Assembly: GCF_008831285.2 (NCBI RefSeq)
Contig: NC_045138.2
Coordinates: forward strand, 16,463,934 to 16,527,933
Length of the DNA stretch: 64,000 bases
Direction of reading: 5' to 3'
DNA from: Nymphaea colorata
Taxonomy: Eukaryota > Streptophyta > Magnoliopsida > Nymphaeales > Nymphaeaceae
The stretch's first letter is position 1. The number at the start of each line of letters is the position of its first letter. Below, one piece after another: positions 34,700-48,259 of this stretch. Below the pieces are notes generated by a model. It saw only the letters and a list, made by a program, of their open reading frames with translations. It made no database searches and was not told the origin of the DNA. Position numbers and translations under genes: made by a program.

Positions 34700-37627
34700 G
34701 GACAATTTTGTCTAACAGACGAGAATATTGTCAATAAACGTGCAGGGCATGCAACCTGTTAGTCTTTTGAATCCCTTTTGCTACTTTACTTCTTTGCTTT
34801 TATATATCATTTTGCGTATTTTTGCTGTCTGTTCCTCTGTCATCATGGGGCACGAGAATTCTCATTTTCAACGCATAAAAGTTTTTGTTGTAGCTTGCAA
34901 AGGATGTATGGATGTCATATGTGCTTTTTTGATATCTAGTTTTTTTCTTCCGATGTTTAGCAGGCTCCTAGGGATTTATACCAACAGACGCTTAGGTACT
35001 GAACTCCCGGACCTCCTTTACCTTGTTGTAAGGCTCAACTCATTCCTCTTAGCTGGGTAGTCGGAGCTCCTGCTGTCTTGATATGGAGCCTAGAGGGGCC
35101 TTATGAAGCTATTGATAGAATCAGATGTATTTCAGTTTCAGACCTGCCTAGCCAATACTATTCGCTTGCCTATGACATTCCCTAATAGCCCATATTCTTC
35201 ATATATAAATTTTCTCTATTATGACAGTACAAAAGTTATCTGTACAGCCCTCTTTCCAAATCTTATGTTGATATGAAAATCTTTATGCAAGATGTTCTTA
35301 CTCCCGATTCTGTGTCTCCAAACTAGATATAGGTCCAACAACCTTGCTTTGGCACGGCCATTAACGTTTTACAAACTCTTGACTTGAGGGTGAGCCCCAA
35401 CCTTCAAACCTTACCAGGACAACACCATATGAAAGCTCAGGCAGCCGGACGGAGTGGCGCATACTCTTTAACTTGCATCATTCCCATTTTCCTCTTACCG
35501 CATGCTCACCAGTTTAGAAACATATCGAACTGTTGACCACTTTTAATAAAATGCTCATTTCTTAGTCAGGGGGATGAAACTCTTATTTCTTTATTTTCTG
35601 AACTAAAATTAAAACAAAAAATTTGGTAAAAATTTCTGGCTCGGCCACGTTTCTACCTTGAACTAAAGGGCTGGAATTGTGGGTGCAAATGGATTGATAC
35701 CATTTTTGGGGGTTTTGCTTTAAAATATAACATGAAACCATGGGTTCCCTAGAAGGGGGAAGAGAATTTGATCTCTGACCACATGCCTGTTGAAAAATGA
35801 GCCGGCGACTCATAGGCAGTGGCTTGTTTAAAGAAGCCACTGGAGCGCGAAAGCGAGTCCTCATAGGGCTATGATTTGGAGTTGGATTCAGATTGACTCC
35901 AGTAACACTTGAAATAGGAAAAACAAAAAGTTATACTGCATGTGGTCCATTTTCGGGTCCAATGTTGACTTGATCCAAATCTCTCACATTGCAACCTTAA
36001 AGTACCGGAAGTATCGGTGAGAGGCATCGATATAGCTTGGAGTTTTGGATCTGAACGCACTGCCAAATCAAATCCATGGTTGTGCACAAACACGAACCAA
36101 GATTCTTCTTCAACAACTTGGATTTATGCCAACAAAGCTGATGGTGCATTATTGATGTACTGCTGGGTTGGTGTCACTAGTTTCTTATTCACTGATCTCT
36201 CCTCAAAATGGTTAGGAGAAAACCAAATAAAGCAAGTGCATATTTAAATAGCTATAGAATAGACTGAGAAAAAAAAATGTGTGTATTTAAATAACTATGG
36301 AATCAAACGATGTGACTGTCACAGTCGTCAGATTTTTCAAGTAAGAATGCAAATTGTTATGAAAACGTAGACGCCATTGTAATGAAGCTATATTTTTTAT
36401 TGGGCAGGTATTCGACCTACTTATATTTGAATTTGGCTTTCTAAAGTATTTCATCAAAATTTAAATCTAATGTTTCAGTTGCAAAAGTCCTGCATTGGCA
36501 AAAAATTTGCGTAAATTGTGCCCCACATTTGTTGGCAAAAGTTTTTCCCTTTTTGACTTCAGGCAAACAATAAAGCAAAACTTTTGCCATCATTCAACTC
36601 AATTATGAAGCAGATCCAGACAACATCCAATTCATTATATGCTTAGCAATGTCACTGTTTGGACATTCTCGCATGATCTGACTCAATCCGTTTTTATCTC
36701 ATGGTTGTTCAAACCAAACCTGCGTCCCATTAAGAGTAGGATTTTGCATTTACATGCAAGTGCGTCCGATCTTGAATTCAGCTGAAGCACTATATATTTA
36801 GCTAACAATTGTCTCTTATTATACTCAAGTCTGCCAATTTAATATTTGGGGAGAGGAAGAGGAACTTGGGATCAAGGAAGAAATTTGAAGGATTGGCAGC
36901 AACGGTCCATGTGCTTACCTTCGAAGGAGAGCTTCACAAGAACATGTGCTTTGTAATATGAATAATCATAACAGTTGATATGTATGGAGAACATAATTGG
37001 TATCAAGGAATAAAACATGATATTAAGAGATCAACTGATCAAAGCAAGACATGTATATAATTTTGACAAAGCTTGTATACATGAGAAGGTGGATGTGGGT
37101 TGAGTTCTTCATCTCGCAGTGAGTTCGAGCATTTTCATGAGTCTGTACAGCATCATGAGGCTGGCGTCGGTTTCTGGCTCTACCATTAATTTTGCCTTTG
37201 ATTTTGCAGCGGGCGTCTTCACAGCATGAAGAGAGAGAACCATTATTCTACTCAACTTTCGGTCCGTCAACACATTGCCCACATTCTTTATCTTATTGTG
37301 GCAAATGATTTAAATTTTTTGGTTGCCAGAAAAATCCGGTCCACTATAGATGCCAGGCATCGCCATGGGCGATCTGGTCAACCACAGTGATGCAATGGCG
37401 AGCTGGAAACTGGGAATATGCCTTCACACCTTCTCCTTCTTTGGTAGCCGTTGACTCCGTTCATGTCAACCACGTCACAGTTTCCTTTCTTCCTTCCACC
37501 AACGGAAACTCGGAGTAATCAATAAATAGAACTCCGCACCCTTCTCTTTACTGTCTCTCTCGTTCCGAGCGAGGTCGATCAGTCGAGGAGGAAAGGAAGG
37601 AGAAAGGACGAAATAGAGAAAGAAGTT
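34700..37627. other. ATP10 3' flank and intergenic spacer
   Basis: The first few hundred bases are probably 3' UTR. Minus-strand open frames at 35583-35864 and 35869-36093 show no known domain. The stretch 35600-35650 (AATTTCTGGCTCGGCCACG) resembles the repeat family at 43.5 and 49.2 kb. The region just before 37628 (37540-37627) is a CT/GA-rich leader for the next gene. Confidence 0.45.
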
Positions 37628-40600
37628 ATGGACGGTGATGGGGTTCATCGAGGGACCGTCAAGTGTGCCGCGTGGATTCGGCGGAGGAACGAGGTTTACG
37701 CTCTCCTCGCGAAGTCTGCTCACAGGTCGTCGCCGCCAGTCCTTCAAATCTCTTCCTACGATCCCAACTCCCTGTCCCTCTCCCCCAAGGTACCTTTTTC
37801 TCCGTCGATCCTGGAACCCCAACTCGTTTTTCTTTCTGAGAGTTGAGGGACGCAGAGCAGGACTCGGAAGATGAAGATGGTGGTCATTTGTACTTTATTT
37901 TTATGGTTGGTAGGGCGAGTACGTCTGCGAGGACGGTGATCCCATCTGCATCGCGGTTCATCCCAGCGGAGACGAGATTGTTTGCTCGATGCGGAACGGT
38001 GTGAGGCAAGGATTTATCTCCGTTCTTTCCTCTTCTTTTGATATACTAAATGTTCGTGCTCTTTTTGTGTTCTTTCCGGTAGAATTTTCTTCTTTTTTTA
38101 GGTTCTCAATGATGTTGCTTGCTCCTAAACTTTTTATTGATAATGGCACAAAATGGGGAATTAATCATTTCAAGGCCTTCCAGATGATTTTTTTTTTTGT
38201 TAACTATGGCTTATGTAGCTTGAATTGTATGCGTTTGAGCTTAAAAGTTAAAATTGCCTGCGATGCCCACAAAGATAATACATGGAGTTCTTTACCACAT
38301 TTATGAATGGTGAGTACCTCACACTCTATCTCTTAGAGTGTCAAGGAGCGAACGCCAGAAGGTTTATGTTCCGGCTTGGGCACCCGAGTCGAGCTTTCAG
38401 AACGCTTGGTTACTATCTGCATTGTCTTTCTACTTCCTGAATTTATGGTATCTTGTCTTTCCATTTTCTTTGCATAAATATTTCTTGGTTCTCTTTCATG
38501 ATTATTCTCAATTGTCTTTCTTGATGGATATGACGTAATGACGTAATATGCTTAGAGACAGAGACAAATATGTTATATGATGAAGGAGACCTGTGCAGAT
38601 TTGGTGGAAGCATTGGGAATATGAAATGAAAGCAGTGTCACTGCTAAAAGATACAAGTGATGATACGGATCAAACATGAAGAGACCCTTCGGCAAAAAGC
38701 TGTTGCCCTTATCGTTGAAACAGAAGATTTCACTTGGGTGTTAAGAACGTAAAGCATCCCTTCACGTATTAGGCTGGTCGAATTGAAGAAACATCATCAC
38801 CCACACGATTACCTCGTAATTCTTGCAATTTTATGAAGACATGATTAGAAAGTTGCTGTTAAAGGTTTCTACATTAAATTCCGCCCTACACAAGGATAAC
38901 TTGAGAAGTCTAGTGTACATAATTACCACACGAATTTGATTAGATTCACCAACTTACTAATCTAACATGATTTTTTGGACTACTTTGGTGAGAACGAGGT
39001 CCCCCATCATTGTGACCTTTTTTACTTTCTCACAAGATTTTGTACCATGGTCATTAAATCATTGTCATTTTGAATTTTTTATCAACATTATTGCGATAAA
39101 ATTCAGATTTCTTTTCCATTAAACTATGCATCAACTTTTCTCTTTTTCATTGAAAAATGTTTGGAGTGCTACGTTATATTTTGGAGCAGATTTTCTTAAA
39201 ATTATCATGATCTGTTAGTCTACCACTCTACCAGGATTAAAGTGCAGACAGTAGGCAGCAGTATGGGTATGTTTTAGTGAGTACGCTTGGTCATGTATGA
39301 ATTTCTTTGTCATAATTCACTTGATAATTTTCTTGCAGAGATATCAATCTTTTGTTTTGATTATTCTTTCTGCATTATGTGATTCATGAATACAAATATA
39401 TTGAAACCGTCCTTGTTGGGGAACAGATTAATTGAATTCTCTGATGTGGAGACGGGCATAAAATTTGTCACAAAGGACTTCCCAGTTCTCCAAGGTGTTG
39501 GCCTTCAGAAATGTCTTTCCTTTAGCACTGATGGATCAAAATTTGCATCGGGTGGGGAGGTATAGTTATTTTTAGTCAGAACTCGAATTTAGATTTCATT
39601 AAGAAAACTTATATCTTAACCCAAAAAAAAAAAATGTTATAAACTGAGATTGTTTTCCAGCCTACATTTGGTAGGATCTACATTGTAACCATATGCCAAT
39701 TCAATTATCTATTAAATTAAAACTAAACTTTTCAAGTTAATTATACCGTCAGCATATCTTTCTGTTGAACAATGACTATCTAAGTTCCAGCTTTCGTACG
39801 TTCTGCACTCACCAAAGTTCTTCCTTTTCCTGTCCAATTTATAGGATGGGCATCTTAGGATATTTGAGTGGCCAAGTCTTAATGTTCTCCTGGATGAACC
39901 AAGGGCTCATAAATCCTTCAGAGATATGGACTTCAGGTAAATTGCTTTGAGAAATCAAACTGGACAATTTAACCTAGTATGTGAATCTTCTTGTTCATGC
40001 ACATGGATGTTCTAATAGTTCAAATCATGATTGTTCAGTCATAGATTTGTCTGTGTATATTTACAATTACATGTAAATATGCTATTATGATCTCAGATGC
40101 CTTGATATACATTATCTCTACATGGTAGGCTCCAGCTCAAGTAAATTTCTCTTCGTTTTTTTTGTTTTTTTTTTTTCTTATGATCCTCCAGTTTGGGCTC
40201 TGAAGTTCTTGTCTCAACATCTACTGATGGTCATGCTCGAATATGGAATGCAACTGATGGTGTTCCCTTACAGTCATTGACTCGCGTTGCGGTAAATATT
40301 AATTTCTTTGTGACCTTATGGTTGTCATGACAGTATTTATTGTAGTTTGTATCCATTTAATTCACATGCTCTTTACTGCAGGATGAGAAGCTCGAGTGCT
40401 GTCGATTTTCCAAGGATGGAACTAAGCCATTTCTCTATTGCACCGCACAGCATGGTATGGTAGTAACATTTCTTGTCTTGCTTTTGAGAGTATAGTGTGC
40501 CCTGGACAATGAATTCTATTGCCAGTGATTTCTGTGTACATTTTCCAGCTGTTTAAACTCTTTGTTTTGGTCTCAAAAATTTTCAGGTGGCAAAGTGCTT

Positions 40601-42524
40601 ATTGTAGTATGGGATGTCAGTACATGGAACAGGCTTGGACACAAAAGTCTGTCTAGAAAGCCCATCTCTACATTCTCGATCAGTCATGATGGAAAGTATC
40701 TTGCACTGTAAGGGACATAACCTCTATATCACGATGTCTGGTTTTTTAGCATTTAGTTTGGATTATTCAAATAAGTTACTTGGCAATCATTGGTGAACAG
40801 AGAACTCTTAGTCTTAGGTCTTAAATATCCAACTTAAAAATAATTTTCTAGTATTCTTTTACCTCTCTCCAAACGATTATTTTATCAACTGAGGAAGAAA
40901 GAATCATATAAGTTTAGGAAGTGACAAATCAAAAGTTATACGTGCAGGTCTACTGTGCATTTGTTGGGTGGTTACACATGTTATTTACATAATATGCATT
41001 ATCTTTTACAGGGGCAGCCATGATGGAGACATTGGCATTGTTGATGTGAAGAAAATGGAACTAATCCAGTGGGCTAAAAGGGTTTTTCTAGGAACCCAAA
41101 TTTCATGTCTAGATTTTTGTCCAACAGAAAGGTAAATTCAGTATCAATGAACCCTTTTGAATATAATGAGCTCCTTATCTTCATGCCTATTTGATGTTGA
41201 TACTTTATAGTTTATACCATTACCTTTAGTTTGATTGCTAATATGTTCTTAATGGGAAAAGATTTGGAAGGCACACATGGCCGAAACTGTACTGCTCCCT
41301 TGGGTGTGTCATTATTTTGATTAGGTGCCTTACCATAAATGTTTCCACATAAAAAAGAATTATCAAACTTCTGCTGTAAGTAGGACGCAAATCAACATTT
41401 AGGATGCTTCAACACCTGCAAACAACCTGGAGTCACTTATAGGCTATCTGACAAGATATATGTCACAGTTCTTTAGACAAGTTGACTGCTTCCAGGTTTA
41501 TATCATACATACTGTCCTGTGTGCTCTACAATATCTACCTTTGGTGGGCTACAAGTTGGGTAAAATAATCAATTTGGCAGAAACATCCTTTCTTCCAAAA
41601 TTAATGTGTTGAGTTTTCTGAAAGCTAATTTACTTTTGACTTAATGGATATTTCAGAAAAATGAACTTTAGATTATTGTTTAGAAATTTTGCTGTTCTGC
41701 TGATCTAGATTTTCTACTTCATTCCAAGAAACGGTATATGTGCATTAAGTGTATATGGCAGTAACAATCTAGAAATACTGGCCATTAGACGTGAATGCTC
41801 TCTCTCCTAGTGCCTATGGAACATACTTCTTGAAACGTATACTCCATTGTGTATGTAATCTAGTCTTACGTTTGAGCTTGTCTAAAGCTCTCTTAGGCTT
41901 CAGTTTTCTGTCTGGTTTCTGTAATATGATTTAACCAGAAATGTGCGGCAAAAAGTCTAAAGCATAAACCCCTTCATGGAACTTGATCAAGGAGGTTATT
42001 TGCATATGGTCATGGCCTTCGAGTCAATTGCAAGTTCATGTATCATTGCTTAATAGTGCCATTTCCACTGTAATAGATGTCCTTCTATTAGGACTTCTTT
42101 GATGTACATAATGAAGTAGAGATTGTTGGATTGCAGGGTAATCCTTTCTGCATCAAATGGATCGGAAGTAACTGTCACTAAGCTGAATATCCGAGACTGG
42201 AAAGGTGCTCTCTCTCTCTCTCTCTCATATACATACACACGCACACACATACCCATGTTCACACGTGCATACTTAGACAAATTAAAATGGATCAACATTA
42301 TGTGTGCATAAGCCAGTAATTGCTAATAACAGAAGCTATAAATTTTTGCAGAATGGCAGATATATCTGCTGCTGTTGGGACTCTTCCTTGCTTCTGGTGT
42401 TCTATTCTATGCGTTCTTCAAGAATTCTGATTCGTTTTGGAACTTCCCTGTTCGAACAACTCAGCATCACAGGCCGTCCATGGGATCTTTTCCTGGGGAT
42501 TCTCAATCAGTAGATGAACTTTGA
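37628..42524 (+). CDS. SEC12-like WD40 membrane protein (SEC12P-like/PHF1 family)
   Basis: Member of the SEC12 family of ER-membrane guanine-nucleotide exchange factors for SAR1 (COPII vesicle budding); the plant relative PHF1 instead helps phosphate transporters leave the ER. Exons: 37628-37789, 37914-38005, 39427-39559, 39845-39936, 40192-40291, 40382-40454, 40587-40707, 41012-41131, 42137-42204 and 42352-42524. They join to 377 aa. WD40-type blades are seen, for example FSTDGSKFASGGEDGHLRIF, STSTDGHARIWNATDG, ISHDGKYLALGSHDGDIGIV and LSASNGSEVTV. A single hydrophobic segment at about residues 324-343 near the C-terminus gives the expected cytosolic propeller and short lumenal tail. The second intron appears to use a GC donor (38006-38007). 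Whether the protein is a SAR1 GEF or PHF1-like cannot be decided by eye. Confidence 0.93.
38006..39426 (+). other. Probable GC-AG intron in the SEC12-like gene
   Basis: The second coding exon reads RNGVR with donor AG|GCAAG. The third starts A|TTAATTGAA after GGGAACAG. Only the GC donor keeps the frame and the NGVRLIEFSD sequence. The nearby GT (AACG|GTGTGAG) would put a stop codon directly after the junction. Confidence 0.75.
42205..42245 (+). repeat. (CT)n/(AC)n microsatellite in the SEC12-like gene
   Basis: CTCTCTCTCT followed by an ACACAC-rich stretch directly after the donor of the ninth coding exon. Confidence 0.85.
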
Positions 42525-43443
42525 CACGCTGTGAGCCTTCCTAGTGTATCTTCTTGTTAAGGAGAATGTGTTCCTTCAGTTGTAAATGACAGTGGGCATA
42601 AATTTTGGCCTCATTGTGGTTTCCCTTAAATTTAAAGAAATTTATTTCTGCAAGTGTATCTCTAGGCCGACACTGCACATCCTTTTCATGAAAAATGTCA
42701 GAGAGTTTCATTAGTCTTGTGCTTTAGTTTTTCTTTGTCATTTGATCGGCAGCGTTTTCAATCAAAACTGGCTGATTATGAAGTTTTGGTGTTCAAGTGT
42801 ATACAAACTAAGTTGAATTGTTTTATCTTGGTTGACAACAAACAACGGGCATTACGTGATAAAAGTCTGGTTTTTCAATTCTTTCAAACTACCATATTAT
42901 GCCAAGGGACTATCCTAGAGCCGAAGTTTTGGCCTTCAAGTAATTAAGACTGACACCTAATGCTGCGGAGACAGCTCTTGTTGGCATCAAGAGAGAAGCT
43001 TGCGCTTATATTTGTTCGCAACAAGAACTTATGCTATAATGGCATGCCATATGTGTTTCGAAAATATATTATGACCTCTGGTACTTTTTATAGCCTGTAG
43101 TAGCTTTTGAAAGCCTTATTTTAATAGAAACTAACATCCTTAAGGCAATTTTTATGGTAGTTCTATATCTTTTACATATTACCCATTTCCCTGGTCCTGA
43201 GTGGTTTTATACCAAAATCCAATGATATAATTACCATCTCTGGCTAAATTAATCCTAGCCACCATATTTTACGTGGTTGGCTAAGCTAAGAAACGTTCTC
43301 TACATTGTTTGTGCTGCAAACAATTTGCAGCAAACATTCTCCCACGCGCAAATACACGCTCGCAGGATGAACATAAACAGAGACTAAAGTTTATATCCTT
43401 GAGCAACTGCTTCCTCCCTCTTGTCAAAGGGCACGACTCCATT

Positions 43444-43497
43444 CACATCCCAAAACTAAGGAATCTTATGCACATCCCAAAACTAAGGAATCTTATG
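43444..43497 (+). repeat. Perfect 27-bp tandem duplication
   Basis: The unit beginning CACATCCCAAAACTAAGGAA is repeated exactly, 43444-43470 and 43471-43497. Confidence 0.95.
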
Positions 43498-43506
43498 CCT
43501 AACAGA

Positions 43507-43697
43507 GGAGCTAGAAATTTTGGCTGAAGATACAGTAATTCAATAACTTTAATGTTTTTAGGGGCACCTACATATATAAATAATCAAATATATCAAAGTT
43601 TTAGTTTTAACAAAAAAATAAACAAACAGGCTGGTCACACCAGCCTTCATGTGACTTCGCCGCTACTCACCAGCCACCATGTGGCTCCGCCACTGCT
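43507..43697 (+). repeat. Dispersed repeat, copy 1
   Basis: Starts with GGAGCTAGAAATTTTGGCTG and ends with CATGTGGCTCCGCCACTGC. The same two end motifs, at similar distance and in the same orientation, occur at 49139-49306. The end is partly duplicated (CATGTGACTTCGCCGCTAC just before it). This is a common type of decayed plant retroelement end; the class is undetermined. Confidence 0.55.
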
Positions 43698-44199
43698 TAT
43701 ATGCTGCTGACAGGGTGTTCGTGTTATCACATGATGTACCCTTCTCTTTCTGTATCTTTGAGGCTTCGATCCAGTTTCTCATTGACCGTAGGGGTGACTT
43801 TTAGTTGCTGTTTGATTCGGATTCATTGAGATCTAACAAACCGAAGATTTATTCTTTTTCTCGCAAAGTATGTAAACATGAGACAACGTTGAAGTCACTT
43901 CTGAAAGCAAAGTCGATTGGTTGGTCTTCATTTTATAAGAGGACAATCTCTTGAAGGACCAATAAGTTGGCCCCTCAAAAGCAAACCTCGACTACCAACT
44001 TGTAGAAATTTTCGAGAAATTTGGAGTGCTGTAAATAAATGTTCGTTAATGTATTTCTATTTTCTGGATTTGAAAACTAATTTCAAATATTTTAAATTCA
44101 TTTAAAAATAAAGAAAAACAAGAATGGTAACTCTATACTGTATCGGCAAGCAATTGATATGATATGTATTAATTAAGATGGAACAATGACGACACCCCG

Positions 44200-47100
44200 A
44201 AACACCGAAAGCAAACCTTATATCCTAAAAGAGTAAGAGGTTGGGTAAGGACTTCGGCTTCTTTTTAACGGGTCAACCTTCGACTTGGCCGAGAGCAGCC
44301 ACTAATGAGGTTAAGAGGAGCCATAGCGGGCGAAACAAGGCTGCCCTTCATGTGGAATCAGGCCCTTCATGACCGTGTTGACCCCCAAAATGGGTCAAGA
44401 GGGAGGAGTGGGAGGCGTAGAGCAGCTGGTGCAATCCTTGCATGCAAATGGAATTTAGCTTAGAATTGTAGCCGAGGGAGGAGCGGGAGGAGAGGCAACG
44501 ACTCTAAGCAAAGGTTCTTGAATACCAAGGAGGTGGGTTGAGTCCAAGTCCGGTCTAGTCCAGCCTAGGTCTTCGCTAAACCCAGTCACTTAGGGTCAGC
44601 CTAGGGCGAACCTAGGCGAATTCTGATCTGAACCAAGGCCCACAACGTGCGGGCTAAGGGGAGGACGAGTTAGGGTCGAGACACTAAGTCTCGAGTTTGA
44701 TTTCTTGCTTGCGTTTCTTTGTTTTAGCGTGCGCAATTGCTTTGGCATTCAATTCCGTTTTGGATTTCGTTTTTGAGGTTTGGATCACATGTTTAGATCC
44801 ACTTTTGATTGAGAGCTATAAATACATTGTACTCCTTTGTTTTGGTATGCGTTTTTTAGACAATTATTATGGAAGTAGAAAATTTGGAGGTAATTTAGAA
44901 GAAGGAAAATTCATTGTCAAGTGTCTCTCTCTCTCCTCACGGATTGATCTCTCTTCTCCCTTTGCGCAATTCTTCTACCCGCGTCTCTTGTCATCTCTCT
45001 TCTCTTGAACACATTTGGGAATGTCGGCAACCATGGCGAGATTTCTGAAGAAGATCTTCAATCCAGCGGGTATTTCTTCTTTCTATGCCTAAATCTCTTT
45101 TCTCTTCTCATCCACTCGCCCAAGGAATCGACGGCTTGAAGACTCCTCTTGCTCCGGCGTGAAGAGCTCTCCACAAGACCACGGCTTACCCCAAGAGATC
45201 AGCAACGAACTAGTGCAGCCAACACTCTCCACCGTGAAGGCTTGAGGCTACTCGTTCCCGGGAAGGCTCGTCATCTTTTAGGCAACTAGAAGGTGAGGGC
45301 AGACGACCAAAGGCTTCCGATTTGAGAGGTTAGTGCATTCGTTTAAGAGCTGAAATTGTGTAACGCCGTTGTGTCGATTTGAGTTGAGATTCTGCCATTA
45401 AGGGACTATTGATCTTCACGGTTTCAGCCAAGAGGATCACTGGTTCACTTAGGAAGAAGCTCTCCCTAAATCGGTTCTTACGAGTCACAAGGGAGACTCT
45501 TAGCCGATAGCAAGGATCTCGCAATTTCGAGGGTCTTTTCCTTCGGTTTTCAAGTATCATTTCATGTGTTAGTTTATGTTCTTGCGCCTGTTAGCTTGCT
45601 GTGTGAAAAAGAGAAAAACAGAAAGAAAAACAAAAAAAGAAAGAAAGAAAAGAGGCGAGAATTGAAAAAGAAAAGAAAATAAGAATCGCCCAAAAGAAAG
45701 AATCATGAATGTGGCAAGCTAGAGGCAATTCGGTTCAAATTAGTATCTCGTCGGAATCTGTAATTCCTGGCCACTGCTGCTAACATTCCGGCCAGTTTCT
45801 GGAATATCCGGTGAGCATTTGGGGGTAATCTCAGGCCGATCTCCATCAGGCTCGATCTGCACTAGAACCTCTCCAAGGATCTCGGTCACATTTGGGGAGA
45901 AACCGCGTGTGGCGTGGAGGAGCTCCTAGGTGACGCCACCTAGCCGCCGGTGCATTTGGTGAATCAGCCTCATTCCTACAAAAGAGGTAAGTGGATCTCC
46001 AGCTTGGGCCCTTCGCCATCTCCACCCTACGCTTAGTCCATGTGGCAAGCATCGGGACACTTAGAGAGATCCTAGGATTTGAGTAGGAAGTGACGCACAT
46101 TTGGTGGAGCACTAATTCGCCACCTCATAAAGTGTTTTTCTAGAATAGGAATCCCAGCTAGATAAGTTAGGATATTCCCCAACTTCGTAGGGAAGCAGCC
46201 TCATCCAGTTGCCACTTGTTCCTCCCTCAGCCTAGTCACCACATTAGCCAACTACCCAAGTCCATCTCCCCACATTTGTTGTGCCACCTAGCTAGACACC
46301 TCATCACTCAAGTCAATCTCCCCACATTTGTTGCGTCACCTAGCTAGACACCTCACCACCTTTCCTATCCTCTCTCCTAACATCTAGGAGATAGCCTCTA
46401 CGTACCTGCCACCTATCCTCCACTTTAGCTAGGAACTCTCCCAGCCACACACCTCAGCAACCCACCAGCCACCTCACCTAGACACCTCACCGAATCCCTA
46501 GCCTCTCTCCTACTTACTTGGGAGATAGCCCTTATAGAAGTGCCACCTCGCCTAGCATCTTGGAGAACGATTCCCTTGGGGAATATCCTCCATAATCCTC
46601 AGCCCCAATTTCTCTCATCCGTTTTTATCCTAGTTCACACTTGAGTTACCTCAAGTTACTGCACCCCATTCCCCCTTACCATTCCCATTTCCTCAAACCG
46701 AGCAGCCTAAACCTACCCTAGCTACTTTGTAGGAACCCACGATTTAGGCCCTTCCCTTCACCAGGTCAACCTAGGATTTGAACCTTAGGACCCACCTTGC
46801 CTAACCTTTCATTGACCCAGCTCATTGGCCGAACCTAGCCCGGGCCCACCTGGTCCCACCTGGTCCGAGCTCACCCTGCCCAAGACCCGCACCTAGTTGG
46901 TTCCAACCCTAGTCCACAAGGAAGTCCGCCTAGTGCATCCTTGAGAGTCTTGGAACCGGCGGGTCTTGCCCCAGCCATCTCCGGCATCCTCAGGCCGCCG
47001 CCGGCCACCTCTGCTACTTTTCCGGCGACCTTCCGGCGTGGATCCCCGCAGGTCCCCAAGTCAGCCAGCAAGTGCATGGAGAGCTCCTAGGCGATTTCAG

Positions 47101-47900
47101 CAAGGAGATTCCTCAATCGCGCGACCCTTGGAGCGCTCTCATCCACCGACCGGCGTCTTCATCATTGGAGCCACAGCCCTACGCCGGCCTCTCCTCTTGT
47201 GTTGCTGTTAGTCCTCGAGTGTGGAATCTCACCTCGAGGCGTGTGGTTGCTTCGCCAAGCTAGCCTTGGCCGGTACACCCTACCCTTCTCTTTAGACTCG
47301 AGGGTGGTAGCATTTTATTTCTGCATTTTGATTTCAGCCCGACCTTGGGGTCGTCGTTGTGCATAGAGGGACCTCCACGGCACTGCGCCAAGGACACGAC
47401 CTCGTGCCGACATTAGCCTCCTACGGGCGGGTGTGGTTTGATTCGATTAGGTTTGGTTTGATGGTTTGTTGAGTGAGTTTTGAGCGTTTTATCAAATGTA
47501 TCGCTTCCGCTTGTACTAGCCTCACAGCTTTTAGTCAATTGTAGTAGGATTTGCTTGGGTTTGGGATTAGCCATTCTTGTATTCCGCTGCCTATTTGGGA
47601 TTTTTAAGTCGGGGTCCTGTCCGACTGGGTAGTGTCATTGTTTTATTTGTCCTAGGAAAGTCTTCTGGTTGGTCCAAGGTGATCTTGGGGGTAGGCACGG
47701 CCGTCGGCTTCAGACTTTGGTCGGCCACGGGCAAGACCCTACCAATTTGGTGAGAAACCCCACTCACCCAATTAACCAATAGAGGTGGATTGACATAAGA
47801 AGCAGAAACCGTTAGAGGTGTGCTTGATGGGCGAGATATCTTATCACTTTTAATGAAAATGTGTGAACTAACCACGGGTCATGCACATGCGATGCTAAGA
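44200..47900 (+). mobile_element. Non-coding retroelement-like block
   Basis: A 3.7-kb block without introns or a convincing protein, more GC-rich than its flanks. It has a TATA-like CTATAAATA (44816-44824) followed by a CT-rich leader-like stretch (44925-45000), which resembles the promoter and R/U5 part of an LTR. Downstream are CCTAGCTAGACACCTCA-type repeats. No primer-binding site, paired LTRs or target duplication could be found, so it may be a decayed large LTR derivative or simply repetitive DNA. Confidence 0.35.
46262..46362 (+). repeat. Imperfect 52-bp tandem duplication
   Basis: ATCTCCCCACATTTGTTG, then CACCTAGCTAGACACCTCA, occurs at 46264 and again at 46316 with a few differences. 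More distant copies of the CACCTAGCTAGACACC motif follow up to about 46560. Confidence 0.8.
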
Positions 47901-47940
47901 AATACACATGTATAAATTAAAAATGAGGTTTACTCACATA

Positions 47941-48024
47941 AAATAAATTCTAGTTAAAAACAGAATTATACATACGGTTCTGAAATAAACTCTAGTTAAA
48001 AACAGAATGATACATACGGTTCTC
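47941..48024 (+). repeat. 42-bp tandem duplication
   Basis: Units 47941-47982 and 47983-48024 differ at only three positions; both contain CTAGTTAAAAACAGAAT and CATACGGTTCT. Confidence 0.92.
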
Positions 48025-48259
48025 ATGTAAGCCCACTTTAGTGGACAAGTGGCCACGATGGCTTCCTTTGGGCCAAGAGATATGTTGACCCCCTAGTCAT
48101 ATAAGAGTAGAGTTGCCTCTTGTCTTTGTCATAAATAAAATGAATCTAAAATACTTTTTTATTTGAAAAGTTTTGTCTCTCAAAAGATGCGTCTTTTATC
48201 AATCAATTGGTGCAGCACCACGTATCTCTTATCTATTCCAGAATACGCCCATTAATTCC

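Larger units (their letters stand above)
42525..44199. other. SEC12-like 3' flank and intergenic spacer
   Basis: The probable 3' UTR runs to about 42.7 kb. Beyond that are a 27-bp tandem duplication, a repeat-family copy at 43507-43697, and no recognisable gene. Confidence 0.5.

Noticed and set aside
37998..38002. GT donor (AACG|GTGTGAG) in the SEC12-like gene
   Set aside because: Joining to the only plausible acceptor gives an immediate stop codon. The GC donor five bases further keeps the frame and the family sequence.
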